From SpSt-398 sp033762195 (GTDB lineage Bacteria > Bacteroidota > Bacteroidia > Chitinophagales > Chitinophagaceae), in contig JANRLV010000150.1 in assembly GCA_033762195.1 (NCBI GenBank), forward strand, positions 1 through 64,000: a stretch of DNA of 64,000 nucleotides, given 5' to 3'. How positions within the stretch are numbered: the first letter of the stretch is position 1; the number at the start of each line of letters is the position of its first letter. Below are positions 51,580 through 61,420 of this stretch, one piece after another. The notes beneath the pieces are model-generated. The model saw nothing but the letters and a program-made list of their open reading frames with translations. It was not told the origin of the DNA and did not search any database. The position numbers were made by a program, and so were the translations under genes.

Positions 51580-52920
51580 ATGATTCTTTGTAAATCAATC
51601 GCTAAGAGACTGCCCATTCTAAGCATTTTTCTGGTTGTTTTTTCGATACAAAATGGCTTCGCGCAGGATGGTCAGCAGTTGTTCAAAAGCAATTGCGCCA
51701 GTTGTCACCACCCGCTTAATAATGGTACTGGTCCGGCCCTGAAAGGGGTTGATGGACGTGGACCTTGGGGGGATCGTCAGAATCTGTATGACTGGGTACA
51801 TAATCCAGCAGGGTTCATGGCGAAAGACAAGTACACACAGGACCTGAAGGTGCAGTATGGTACGATGATGACCGGTTTTCCTGCGTTGAAAAATGAGGAG
51901 ATCGATGCGATCATTGATTACGTCAACAATTTTGCACCGCCTGCCGAGAAGAAGGATGAAACAGCCTCTGGCGCTCCTGATGCTTCAAGCAGCCGGAATG
52001 CGTTGATCTTTGGGATCATTTCCCTGATCCTCGCCATCATCGCGCTGATCCTGATGCAGGTGAACAGCAACCTGAAGAAACTGAGTGATGATAAAGAAGG
52101 TATCCTTCGTCCGGAGCCGGTTCCTTTCTGGAAAAACAAGGTGTATATCGCCATGGGTATCATCTTCCTCTTTGTGGTAGGAGGATACTATGTGGTAAAA
52201 GGCGCTATCGGACTTGGCCGCCAAACCGACTACACTCCCGAACAACCCATTTTCTATTCGCATAAAGTTCACGCAGGCATCAATCAGATTAACTGCTTAT
52301 ACTGTCACGGTAACGCCTGGGAGAGCAAACATGCCGCTATCCCTTCGACCAATGTTTGTATGAACTGTCATAAGAACATTCTGGAATACAAAGGGGGACC
52401 TATTTTCAATGCCGATGGAGAGGAAGTGGATGGAAATGCTGAATTGAAGAAACTGTTTACCTATGCCGGTTTCGATCCGCTGAACCCCAATGCCTGGGAT
52501 GCAACCAAAGCCAAAGAGATTCCCTGGGTAAAAATTCACAACCTGCCTGACCATGCTTATTTCAACCACTCCCAGCATATTCGTGCAGGAAATGTACAGT
52601 GCCAAAGCTGTCATGGTGAGATCACGGCCATGGATGAGGTAAAACAAGTAAATGAACTGAGCATGGGCTGGTGCGTGAACTGTCACCGCCAAACCAAGGT
52701 GAATTTCTACACCGTGGATGATCAAGGCAATGAAAGCGGAAATAAATTCTATAGCATTTACGAGAAATTCCGCCGCGATCTTCGCCCCGATACACTCAAA
52801 GATGCAAAAGGCCATTATTTACTCGATAATAATGGTAAATATGTTATCCATAGCGCCAAGATGGACAGCGTGACCGTAAAGGATATTGGTGGTCTTGAAT
52901 GTCAAAAATGCCACTATTGA
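51580..52920 (+). CDS. actA: Alternative complex III subunit ActA with fused N-terminal cytochrome c
   Basis: A 446-residue multihaem cytochrome. A signal peptide (ends GFAQ) is followed by a monohaem domain (CASCH at 39-43), two membrane helices (about 142-160 and 187-205), then five haem sites: CLYCH 239-243, CMNCH 260-264, CQSCH 341-345, CVNCH 365-369 and CQKCH 441-445. The last five are the usual pentahaem ActA; the monohaem domain in front is fused, giving six. It passes electrons from ActB/C to the oxidase. First gene of the act operon. Confidence 0.93.
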   Translation: MILCKSIAKRLPILSIFLVVFSIQNGFAQDGQQLFKSNCASCHHPLNNGTGPALKGVDGRGPWGDRQNLYDWVHNPAGFMAKDKYTQDLKVQYGTMMTGFPALKNEEIDAIIDYVNNFAPPAEKKDETASGAPDASSSRNALIFGIISLILAIIALILMQVNSNLKKLSDDKEGILRPEPVPFWKNKVYIAMGIIFLFVVGGYYVVKGAIGLGRQTDYTPEQPIFYSHKVHAGINQINCLYCHGNAWESKHAAIPSTNVCMNCHKNILEYKGGPIFNADGEEVDGNAELKKLFTYAGFDPLNPNAWDATKAKEIPWVKIHNLPDHAYFNHSQHIRAGNVQCQSCHGEITAMDEVKQVNELSMGWCVNCHRQTKVNFYTVDDQGNESGNKFYSIYEKFRRDLRPDTLKDAKGHYLLDNNGKYVIHSAKMDSVTVKDIGGLECQKCHY

Positions 52921-52969
52921 TCCACGTGAGGTCATTTGTAAAAATTGTAAAAAACTCAAACCAAGATAA

Positions 52970-55900
52970 ATGAGCGATAAAAAGTACTGGCAAAGTTTTA
53001 GTGAGTTGGCGAACAGTGAGGAGTATGAGAAAAAGATCCAGAACGAATTCCAGGAAGAACTTCCCTTTGAGGACGCGAACGGCAAAGGCTGGATGGATGC
53101 CTCCGCTCCGCGTCGCGATTTCCTGAAATACCTGGGATTTAGCACAGCTGCCGCTACACTGGCCAGTTGTAAGACACCGGTACGGAAGGCCATCCCATTT
53201 GCCAATAAACCGGAGAATGTGATTCCCGGTGTGGCAAAATATTATGCCACTACTTATGTGCAGGATGGAGATGTGATTCCTGTATTGGCCAAAGTACGCG
53301 ATGGCCGCCCGATCAAGATCGAAGGGAATACGCTTTGCTCATTTACCGAAGGTGGTACTTCTGCCCGCGCACAAGCATCCGTGCTTGACCTGTATGATAC
53401 CAACCGTCTTCGTCACCCCAAAGAACGCATTGTAAAAGGAGATACCGTTAGTTATGAAGAGGTGCCTTCTTTTGAAAAACTGGATAAGACCATTGCCGAG
53501 CAATTGGCCGCCCTGGGAACAGGAAAAGCGGTCTTATTGACCAGCACCCTGGTTTCTCCTTCGACAAAAGCGCTTATCGCCCAGTTTCCAAACATTCAGC
53601 ATGTTCAATTCGATGCTGATTCATATAGTGGTATGCTGCTGGCCAACGAAGCCAGTTTTGGCAGCCGCGCCATTCCTTCCTACCATTTCAGCAAAGCCAA
53701 AGTGGTGGTAAGCCTCGGCGCCGATTTTCTGGCAACCTGGCTGAGCCCTGTGGAATTTTCCCGCGGCTGGTCCAAGACCCGCAAGATCAATGAGAAGAAC
53801 CCGGAGATGGGTAAACACTATCAGTTCGAGAGCCATATGAGCACTACCGGTGCCAATGCCGACGAACGCTTTACTCACCGTCCTTCAGAAACAGGTGCTG
53901 TTGCCCTGGCACTTTATGCCGCTTTGGGTGGTCCTGTCAGCGCAACCGTTTCAGATAAAGTGAAGAAAGGTATCGCGAAAGCTGCGGCTGACCTGAAAGC
54001 GCATATGGGTAATGCCCTTGTGGTTTCCGGCAGCAATGATGTGAATGTTCAATTGATCGTGAACGCCATCAACAGCCTGATCGGTGCCTATGGTACTACC
54101 ATTGATTGGTCATCTACCCTGAATTATCGCCAGGGTATCGATAGCCAGATGGAGCAACTGGTAGCAGATATGGAAGCCGGTACAGTGGGTGCGCTTATGG
54201 TACATGGCGCCAACCCGGTGTATGAATACCACCATGCGGATAAATTCAAAAAGGCATTGGCCAAAGTGAAACTCACCGTTTCTTTTGGTGAAAAACTGGA
54301 CGAGACCTCTGAACTCTGCAAATACATCATCCCTACACACCACTTCCTGGAAAGCTGGGGCGATGCAGAGCCTAAATCAGGATATTATAGCTTTATTCAA
54401 CCAACGATCCATCCGCTGTTCAAAACCCGTTACATGCAGACTTCACTGCTGAAATGGTTTGGCGACGGGACGGATTATGAAACTTATTTCCGGAATTATT
54501 GGACCGGTAAAGTAGCCAGTCTGGATGCTGCCCTGCAAAACGGAGTTGTTGAACCCGCTGCAGGTGGTGCCACTTCCGGGTCCTTTAATGGTGCAGGCGT
54601 AGCCGCAGCCGCTGCTGCGATCGGTGGATACAAAAAAGGCGGTGCTGCTGAACTGGTACTTTATCAAAAAGTATCGATCGGAACAGGTAAACAGGCCACC
54701 AACCCCTGGTTACAGGAACTGCCCGATCCTATTACCAAAGCGACCTGGGACAACTACGCCATGATGTCCATGACCATGGCCAAAGAATTACTGGGTCTTG
54801 ATCTCACCGACAAGAAGAACGAAAAAGAAATCAATAATTACGAATTCTTCCCTTCCAAACCTGTTATCTCGATCAAAGGCAATGGTGGCGAAGCCATCAA
54901 CCTGCCTGTTCTGGTGATTCCCGGTATGGATCCACATACCATTGCGATTGCGGTGGGATATGGACGTTCGGAGAAACTGGGTATGACCGCCGGTGGTCCA
55001 GGTAAGAATGTATTTGGATTCAAATCATTTAACGGTACAACAACGGAAATGATGAACGCATCCGTTGAAGTAGCCAAAGTTAAAGACACCTATAAAATCG
55101 CGCAGACACAGATCCACGGTTCTTACGAAGACCGTTTTGAAGTAGTGCGTGAGACCACATTGGCCACCTTTAAGAAAGATCCCAACCAGTTTAAAAAATA
55201 CCGCGAGAAACTCGCTGAAGATTTTGCTCCCAAAACGGGCGATTATCGCAAAGAAGCGACCATTTACCCTCAACATACCCAACCGGGTTTGAAATGGGGT
55301 ATGAGCATTGACATGAACAGCTGTTTTGGCTGTGGCGCCTGTGTGGTGGCTTGTAATGCGGAGAACAATATTCCGGTGGTAGGACGTAGTGAAGTAATGC
55401 GTTACCACGATATGCACTGGTTGCGTATTGACCGGTATTTTGTGACCGATGAGCACAACCCGGATGATGTAAAGTCGGTTGTGTTCCAGCCCATGCTTTG
55501 TCAGCACTGTGACAACGCGCCTTGCGAAAACGTTTGTCCGGTAGCAGCTACCAACCATAGCATGGAGGGGCTGAACCAGATGACCTATAACCGTTGTATC
55601 GGTACCCGTTATTGCGCCAATAACTGTCCGTATAAAGTACGTCGTTTCAACTGGTCTGATTATACCGGGGCTGACAGCTTCCCGAATAACCAGGATCAGC
55701 AGATCGTAGGTAAACTTGATCCGGTGGTTCATCAGATGGGCGATAGTCTTTCCCGCATGGTATTGAATCCTGATGTAACCGTAAGAAGCCGTGGGGTGAT
55801 TGAAAAATGTTCTTTCTGCGTTCAACGTTTGCAGGAAGCCAAACTCACCGCGAAAAAGGAGAACAGGGTATTGGCCGATGGCGATGCCAGGACAGCTTGT

Positions 55901-56146
55901 ATGACAGCCTGCCCTTCCGACGCGATCGTATTCGGAAATGTGCATGATGCCGAAAGCCGTATCACCAAGGTGCGGGAGGAGAATGATCAGCGCCTGTTCT
56001 ATGTGATCGAGCAGTTGCATACGCTTCCGAACGTAAGCTACCTGGCCAAGATCCGGAACACCGAAGAGATCATTGAATCCGGTGACCACCATGCAGCAGC
56101 GGAAGGAGAAGCCAAGAAAACAGAACATGCCGCGCCGGCACATTAA
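52970..56146 (+). CDS. actB: Alternative complex III subunit ActB (MopB-like and Fe-S domains)
   Basis: A 1058-residue fusion. A Tat-type segment RRDFLKYLGFS is followed by LASC, compatible with a Tat-exported lipoprotein. The central part is a molybdopterin-oxidoreductase-like domain without apparent cofactor ligands, as in ActB1. The C-terminal part is an NrfC-like domain with clusters CFGCGACVVAC, CQHCDNAPCENVC, CIGTRYCANNCPY and CSFCVQ (about residues 785-970), as in ActB2. It conducts electrons between quinol site and haems in the periplasm. Spacing to actC is 73 bp. Confidence 0.95.
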   Translation: MSDKKYWQSFSELANSEEYEKKIQNEFQEELPFEDANGKGWMDASAPRRDFLKYLGFSTAAATLASCKTPVRKAIPFANKPENVIPGVAKYYATTYVQDGDVIPVLAKVRDGRPIKIEGNTLCSFTEGGTSARAQASVLDLYDTNRLRHPKERIVKGDTVSYEEVPSFEKLDKTIAEQLAALGTGKAVLLTSTLVSPSTKALIAQFPNIQHVQFDADSYSGMLLANEASFGSRAIPSYHFSKAKVVVSLGADFLATWLSPVEFSRGWSKTRKINEKNPEMGKHYQFESHMSTTGANADERFTHRPSETGAVALALYAALGGPVSATVSDKVKKGIAKAAADLKAHMGNALVVSGSNDVNVQLIVNAINSLIGAYGTTIDWSSTLNYRQGIDSQMEQLVADMEAGTVGALMVHGANPVYEYHHADKFKKALAKVKLTVSFGEKLDETSELCKYIIPTHHFLESWGDAEPKSGYYSFIQPTIHPLFKTRYMQTSLLKWFGDGTDYETYFRNYWTGKVASLDAALQNGVVEPAAGGATSGSFNGAGVAAAAAAIGGYKKGGAAELVLYQKVSIGTGKQATNPWLQELPDPITKATWDNYAMMSMTMAKELLGLDLTDKKNEKEINNYEFFPSKPVISIKGNGGEAINLPVLVIPGMDPHTIAIAVGYGRSEKLGMTAGGPGKNVFGFKSFNGTTTEMMNASVEVAKVKDTYKIAQTQIHGSYEDRFEVVRETTLATFKKDPNQFKKYREKLAEDFAPKTGDYRKEATIYPQHTQPGLKWGMSIDMNSCFGCGACVVACNAENNIPVVGRSEVMRYHDMHWLRIDRYFVTDEHNPDDVKSVVFQPMLCQHCDNAPCENVCPVAATNHSMEGLNQMTYNRCIGTRYCANNCPYKVRRFNWSDYTGADSFPNNQDQQIVGKLDPVVHQMGDSLSRMVLNPDVTVRSRGVIEKCSFCVQRLQEAKLTAKKENRVLADGDARTACMTACPSDAIVFGNVHDAESRITKVREENDQRLFYVIEQLHTLPNVSYLAKIRNTEEIIESGDHHAAAEGEAKKTEHAAPAH

Positions 56147-56169
56147 AAGAAAGTAAAGGTCAATTTCAA

Positions 56170-56215
56170 ATAAGAAAAAAAGCCAACAGCGAATAGCTCA
56201 CAGCTCAAAGTACAC
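56170..56215. repeat. AGC-word stretch between actB and actC
   Basis: AGCCAACAGCGAATAGCTCACAGCTC on the plus strand; reversed it reads GAGCTGTGAGCTATTCGCTG, with the AGCTATTCG word found at 31345-31392. It sits inside the otherwise continuous operon, just before the actC start. Confidence 0.4.
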
Positions 56216-56218
56216 AAC

Positions 56219-57673
56219 ATGGCATTACTCAGATACGAATCTCAGGTACGGGCCCCATTGGTCGATGGTACAAAGGATTATCACCAGGTAACGGAAGATA
56301 TCTGCCGTCCGGTGGAGGCTAGACCTTCCCGGCTGTGGTGGATCGGTTTCCTGATCTCCGTAGCGCTTCTTGTTTTTGGTATCGTTTCCGTAACGGTGGA
56401 GGTTATCTACGGTACGGGTCAGTGGAACCTGAACAAGACGATCGGTTGGGGTTGGGACATCACCAACTTCGTTTGGTGGGTAGGTATTGGTCACGCCGGT
56501 ACCCTGATCTCCGCGATCCTTTTGCTCTTCCGTCAGGGATGGCGTACCGGTGTAAACCGTGCCGCGGAGGCCATGACCATCTTTGCGGTAATGTGCGCCG
56601 GTCAGTTCCCGATCTGGCACATGGGTCGCGTGTGGGATGCCTTCTTTGTATTGCCTTATCCGAATACACGTGGTCCGTTGTGGGTGAACTTTAACTCACC
56701 CTTGTTGTGGGACGTATTCGCGATCTCAACGTATTTCACTGTATCTCTTTTGTTCTGGTATTCTGGTTTGCTTCCCGATCTGGCCACACTCCGTGACCGG
56801 GCCAGGGAAAAGTGGAGAAAGATGTTTTATGGAGTAGCTGCTTTTGGCTGGACAGGTAGTACCAAACACTGGCAGCGGCATGAAGCGCTCTCGCTGGTAT
56901 TGGCGGGTTTGTCAACCCCCCTCGTACTTTCAGTGCACACGATCGTATCATTTGACTTTGCCACCTCGGTCATTCCCGGTTGGCATACCACCATCTTCCC
57001 TCCTTATTTCGTGGCAGGTGCCATCTTCTCCGGTTTCGCCATGGTGCAAACCCTGTTGGTGGTTACCCGTAAAGTACTCGGATTGGAAGATTATATCACG
57101 ATGGAGCATATTGACGTCATGAACAAGGTGATCGTGTTGACCGGTTCGATCGTTGGTATCGCCTATCTCACCGAATTATTCATTGCCTGGTATGGCGCCA
57201 ACTCCTACGAGTGGTACGCCTTCAAGGAGAACCGCGTAAACCTGAACTCACCCTATGGATGGAGTTACTGGATCATGATGGGTTGTAACGTATTGTCGCC
57301 ACAGATCTTCTGGTTCCGCAAAATGAGAAGAAACCTGACAGTGACCTTCTTCATGTCGATCCTCGTGAATATCGGTATGTGGTTCGAGCGTTTTGTGATC
57401 ATCGTTACTTCCATCTACCGCGATTATTTGCCCAGTAGCTGGAGTACCTATTATACCCCCACTATCTGGGAGGTAGGGTTCTATATGGGAACATTCGGGT
57501 TGTTCTTTACCTGTTATTTCCTGTTCTCCAAATTCTTCCCGGTTATCGCGCTTGCGGAGATCAAGCATATCCTGAAGAAGAATGGAGAAAGCTACAAAGC
57601 AAACATGGCACAACTGGAAACGCAGAAACCCGAGGAGTTCGGACACGATCATTCGCATGATCATGGCGCTTAA
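56219..57673 (+). CDS. actC: Alternative complex III subunit ActC (NrfD-like)
   Basis: A 484-residue integral membrane protein with about ten helices of the NrfD/PsrC family, the quinol-binding subunit of ACIII. GWGWDITNFVWWVGIGHAG and FPIWHMGRVWD are typical helix-boundary motifs. The C-terminal tail is His-rich (GHDHSHDHGA). It transfers electrons from menaquinol to ActB and may pump protons. Gap to actD is 30 bp. Confidence 0.95.
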   Translation: MALLRYESQVRAPLVDGTKDYHQVTEDICRPVEARPSRLWWIGFLISVALLVFGIVSVTVEVIYGTGQWNLNKTIGWGWDITNFVWWVGIGHAGTLISAILLLFRQGWRTGVNRAAEAMTIFAVMCAGQFPIWHMGRVWDAFFVLPYPNTRGPLWVNFNSPLLWDVFAISTYFTVSLLFWYSGLLPDLATLRDRAREKWRKMFYGVAAFGWTGSTKHWQRHEALSLVLAGLSTPLVLSVHTIVSFDFATSVIPGWHTTIFPPYFVAGAIFSGFAMVQTLLVVTRKVLGLEDYITMEHIDVMNKVIVLTGSIVGIAYLTELFIAWYGANSYEWYAFKENRVNLNSPYGWSYWIMMGCNVLSPQIFWFRKMRRNLTVTFFMSILVNIGMWFERFVIIVTSIYRDYLPSSWSTYYTPTIWEVGFYMGTFGLFFTCYFLFSKFFPVIALAEIKHILKKNGESYKANMAQLETQKPEEFGHDHSHDHGA

Positions 57674-57703
57674 TAATTAAAAGAAACTATTAAAGCTGAT
57701 ATA

Positions 57704-58300
57704 ATGGCTGAGCAGAAATTTGTAGTTGGTAATTTTTATGATGAAGCGGTGCTTTTCCCCGCCGTTAAAAAGGTGAGAAAGGCCGGTTACAAGATCCACG
57801 ATGTGTTTACTCCTTTCCCGATCCATGGACTGGATAAGGAAATGGGATTGCGTGATACGAGTTTGCACACCGCCGGTTTCATCTATGGTATCTCCGGAAC
57901 CACCACGGCCGTAACCTTTATTACCTGGGCCCTGACAATTGACTGGCCTTTGAATATTGGTGGTAAGCCATTTTTCTCCCTTCCGGCCTGGATTCCTATC
58001 ACCTTTGAGTTGACAGTATTGTTTGCCGCTGTAGGGATGGTGCTGACCTTCTGTTATCTCTGCCAATTGGCTCCCTTCGTAAAGAAAGACCATTTCAATC
58101 CCCGTTCTACGGATGATACGTTTGTCATGGCCCTGGAGTGTACAGACAAGACCAATGAAGCGGAAGCCATGGCTTTTTTGCAAAGCGCCGGTGCGCAGGA
58201 TGTATCGGTACAGGTAAGGGAAACCCGTTGGTGGCTGGGTCGGTATGACAAAGACGAAAAACCTTTCCAGAAAGAAAAGGAAGCGCAAGCCACTGCATAA
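57704..58300 (+). CDS. actD: Alternative complex III subunit ActD (DUF3341)
   Basis: A 198-residue protein with two membrane helices in the middle (about 55-80 and 105-130) and a DUF3341 pattern (KVRKAGYKIHDVFTPFPIHG). ActD is a peripheral membrane subunit of ACIII with no cofactor. Spacing and order match the canonical act operon. Confidence 0.93.
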   Translation: MAEQKFVVGNFYDEAVLFPAVKKVRKAGYKIHDVFTPFPIHGLDKEMGLRDTSLHTAGFIYGISGTTTAVTFITWALTIDWPLNIGGKPFFSLPAWIPITFELTVLFAAVGMVLTFCYLCQLAPFVKKDHFNPRSTDDTFVMALECTDKTNEAEAMAFLQSAGAQDVSVQVRETRWWLGRYDKDEKPFQKEKEAQATA

Positions 58301-58336
58301 ATCAAATCGCGAAGAACTATTAATAATATACGCCTG

Positions 58337-58999
58337 ATGAGAAAAAATATTTTGACAGCGGGAACGGTAATTGCCCTTTTTATCCTGGCTGCCTGTAATA
58401 ATGTAAGACGCGATCCGGGTCGTGTATATATGCCGGACATGTCGTACAGCAGGGCTTATGAGACCTATGCGGAATTGGATAGCACCCAGTTCACGCAGAA
58501 AATGTCTGAAGCCGGGGAGAAGATCTTCTACAATGCCCAACCGGTAGCCGGTACAGTGGCCATTGGGGAGATGCCTGCTTATCCGTATAAGAATGATTCC
58601 CTCGGATATGCGTTATCTGCCGGGGTACCAAACCCTTTATCTGCGCTGAGTGAGGGGGACATGAAAGAAGCCGAGCGTTTATACCTGATCAATTGTGGTA
58701 TCTGTCATGGTTCCAAACTGGATGGCAATGGCCCGCTGTATAATGATGGCAATGGCCCGTATACATCGGCTCCCAGAAACTTTATGGATCAGCTGATGAA
58801 GGACATGAAAGAAGGCACTATGTTTCATTCGGTGACCTATGGTAAGAACGCAATGGGGTCTTATGCTTCGCAATTGACCACCAAGCAGCGTTGGATGATC
58901 ATTCATTATATTAAAGACAAACAAGGGCTGAAGGCCCCTGCTGCTACAACGGCCGCTGTTGATACAACAGCCAATGCCGGTACAGCAGCTGGTAAATAA
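58337..58999 (+). CDS. actE: Alternative complex III subunit ActE (monohaem cytochrome c)
   Basis: A 220-residue lipoprotein-like protein (signal ends LAAC) with one haem site, CGICHG at about residues 120-125, and a cytochrome c fold (GNGPLYNDG, GSYASQLTTKQRW). The C-terminal tail is Ala/Thr-rich. ActE is the electron-exit subunit of ACIII on the periplasmic side. Follows actD by 36 bp. Confidence 0.93.
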   Translation: MRKNILTAGTVIALFILAACNNVRRDPGRVYMPDMSYSRAYETYAELDSTQFTQKMSEAGEKIFYNAQPVAGTVAIGEMPAYPYKNDSLGYALSAGVPNPLSALSEGDMKEAERLYLINCGICHGSKLDGNGPLYNDGNGPYTSAPRNFMDQLMKDMKEGTMFHSVTYGKNAMGSYASQLTTKQRWMIIHYIKDKQGLKAPAATTAAVDTTANAGTAAGK

Positions 59000-59035
59000 G
59001 AAATTCTCATTGACGAATCAATTAAAAGACAACTG

Positions 59036-60262
59036 ATGGCTATCCGGGAACATTTTGAAATTCCGAAAAAGTACAACCTCTGGTCCTTTGCTTTGATGGG
59101 AGTGGGTGTCTTATCCATTGTACTCCTTTATATCACCCATGGGGCCAGCAGCGATCAACACGAAAGCGCCCGTTTTTGGGCCAGCCTGTTACAGAACAGT
59201 GTGTTCTTCCTGCTGGTGGTTAATGCTGCAATGTTCTTTATCTGTGCCACGACCCTGGCCTGGGGCGGATGGCAAATGAGTTTCCGCCGGGTGGCTGAAG
59301 CTATTTCTGCTGCCGTTCCGGTGATCGGTGTCATTGGTGTTGCCATCTTGCTGGCCATCGTTTTTAGTGATAACCATACGATCTACCACTGGACCGATAC
59401 CGAGCACGTAAAGCATGACGCGATCCTTTCGCATAAATCGGGTTTCCTGAACAAAACTTTCTTTGCAGTTTGGACGGTGCTGACCGTAGTACTCTGGTCG
59501 GTATTAGGCTGGAAAATGAGAAGCCTCTCCCGTGAAACAGACAATAAGCCCCTGAATGTAGAAGAAGGCAAGAAATATGTTTGGAAGAATACCGTATGGG
59601 CTGCCCTTTACATGGTCGTATTTGCCCTTACCGTGATGTCCACCATCCCCTGGCTCTGGTTGATGAGCATTGATGCACACTGGTACAGCACCATGTATTC
59701 CTGGTACACCTTTGCCAGCACCTTTGTTTCCGGTATGGCGCTCATCGCTTTATATGTGGTGTATTTGAAGAATAAAGGATATCTGGAATACACCAACAAC
59801 GAGCACCTGCATGACCTGGGTAAATTTATGTTCGCGTTCTCGGTGTTCTGGACCTACCTCTGGTTCTCCCAGTATATGCTGATCTGGTATGCGAACATTC
59901 CGGAGGAGACAACTTATTTTGAACCCCGGGTACAAGGGCCGTATAAAGGGATTTTCTTCCTGAACCTGATCATCAACTTCATTTCGCCCCTGCTCATTCT
60001 GATGACACGCGATTCGAAGCGGAACTATACAATTGTGACCTTTATGGCTGTTTTGATCATATTTGGTCACTGGCTGGATTTTTTCCAAATGGTTCATCCT
60101 GCTATTTCGAACGATCATGTCCCCATGATGTTATATGATCTGGGGATCGCGCTTGGGTTTGTCGGACTGATTATGTTCCTGACTGCCCGGGCACTGGCAA
60201 AAGCACCGCTTGTGGCAAAGAACCACCCCTTTTTCAAGGAGAGTGTTATACATCACACATAA
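59036..60262 (+). CDS. actF: Alternative complex III subunit ActF
   Basis: A 408-residue integral membrane protein with about ten helices, paralogous to ActC and without cofactors. It has the family pattern of a quinol:cytochrome c oxidoreductase membrane subunit: MSIDAHWYSTMYSWY and ILMTRDSKRN. It completes the six-gene act set. Followed by coxB after 51 bp. Confidence 0.93.
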   Translation: MAIREHFEIPKKYNLWSFALMGVGVLSIVLLYITHGASSDQHESARFWASLLQNSVFFLLVVNAAMFFICATTLAWGGWQMSFRRVAEAISAAVPVIGVIGVAILLAIVFSDNHTIYHWTDTEHVKHDAILSHKSGFLNKTFFAVWTVLTVVLWSVLGWKMRSLSRETDNKPLNVEEGKKYVWKNTVWAALYMVVFALTVMSTIPWLWLMSIDAHWYSTMYSWYTFASTFVSGMALIALYVVYLKNKGYLEYTNNEHLHDLGKFMFAFSVFWTYLWFSQYMLIWYANIPEETTYFEPRVQGPYKGIFFLNLIINFISPLLILMTRDSKRNYTIVTFMAVLIIFGHWLDFFQMVHPAISNDHVPMMLYDLGIALGFVGLIMFLTARALAKAPLVAKNHPFFKESVIHHT

Positions 60263-60313
60263 GCAAGCTTTTAGACAACGATATTTGTAAAACGTATATA
60301 GAAATCAACGATT

Positions 60314-61366
60314 ATGTCTACTTTCTTTGTCATAGCCATTCTTGTTCTCGGGTTCCTGATCACCTTCCAGATCGCGAAGGCCAGTGAATATGTGTCGGTA
60401 ATGCGTGGAGAAGAGAATGCCCGTAAACAAAGCAATAAGGTCAATGGCTTCCTGATGCTGGCATTCCTGATCGTCGGCCTGTTCGGGGTTTATTATTGTA
60501 ATGAAAAACTGAAAGGCACCATCCTTGGGGAAGCGGCTTCAAACCACGGGGAGAAGATCGATACCATGCTTTATATTACCCTGGCCCTGACCTTTGTGGT
60601 TTTCGTTCTGACGCAGGTATTACTTTTCTGGTTTGCCTATAAATACCAGGAATCAGATAGACGTACACCTTACTATTTCCCCCATGATAATAAATTGGAG
60701 TTAATCTGGACCGTTATTCCTGCCATTGCATTGACCGTATTGGTGGGATTTGGTATCTATTACTGGTTTGGCATCACTGGTGAAGCGCCTAAAGACGCGA
60801 TGGTGGTGGAAGTGACCGGAAAGCAGTTTGGTTGGGAATTCCGTTATCCGGGAAAGGATGGCGAATTAGGTAAACGTTATTACAAAGAGACAAACGAGGC
60901 TAAAAATAATCCACTGGGTCAGCTTTGGGAAGACAAAGCCAATCATGATGATTTGTACGCTACGCAGGAATTGCACCTGGTGGTCGGAAAGCCGGTGAAG
61001 ATGGTGATCACCGCCAAGGATGTGATCCATGATGTGGGCCTGGTCCATTTTCGGATGAAGATGGATGCCGTACCGGGAACACCTACTACAATGTGGTTCA
61101 CCCCTAAGTTTACGACCAAGCAGATGAAAGAGAAATACGGAGAAAATTTTGTGTACGAGATTTCTTGTGACCAAATGTGTGGCCGCGGGCACTATAGCAT
61201 GCGGGGCACGATTGTCGTAGAGACTCAGGAAGAGTTTGACCGCTACCTGGCCGGAATGAAACCCCAGTACCTTGTAGCCAATCCTGATAAGGACCCAAGC
61301 ATTAAAAAACCGGAAGCCCCGGCAGCCGATACAACCAAAGTGTTGGCTTCCGTTTTGCAACCTTGA
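60314..61366 (+). CDS. coxB: Cytochrome c oxidase subunit II
   Basis: A 350-residue subunit II of a haem-copper oxidase with N-terminal membrane helices (about 5-25, 45-65, 85-110 and 138-158) and a periplasmic cupredoxin domain. The CuA site is intact: a conserved His near residue 240 and SCDQMCGRGHYSM near 280-292. It takes electrons from ACIII and passes them to haem a of CtaD. The operon continues 54 bp downstream with ctaD. Confidence 0.95.
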   Translation: MSTFFVIAILVLGFLITFQIAKASEYVSVMRGEENARKQSNKVNGFLMLAFLIVGLFGVYYCNEKLKGTILGEAASNHGEKIDTMLYITLALTFVVFVLTQVLLFWFAYKYQESDRRTPYYFPHDNKLELIWTVIPAIALTVLVGFGIYYWFGITGEAPKDAMVVEVTGKQFGWEFRYPGKDGELGKRYYKETNEAKNNPLGQLWEDKANHDDLYATQELHLVVGKPVKMVITAKDVIHDVGLVHFRMKMDAVPGTPTTMWFTPKFTTKQMKEKYGENFVYEISCDQMCGRGHYSMRGTIVVETQEEFDRYLAGMKPQYLVANPDKDPSIKKPEAPAADTTKVLASVLQP

Positions 61367-61420
61367 TAATATTATAGAAAAACTGATCACGCGTTTAAAT
61401 ACGACGATTAAACAACGATT

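Noticed and set aside
55025..56143. 372-codon minus-strand frame opposite actB
   Set aside because: The plus strand encodes conserved Fe-S clusters; the antisense frame is a chance opening.
57677..58540. 287-codon minus-strand frame opposite actD/actE
   Set aside because: Antisense to two conserved operon genes with no recognisable motif.
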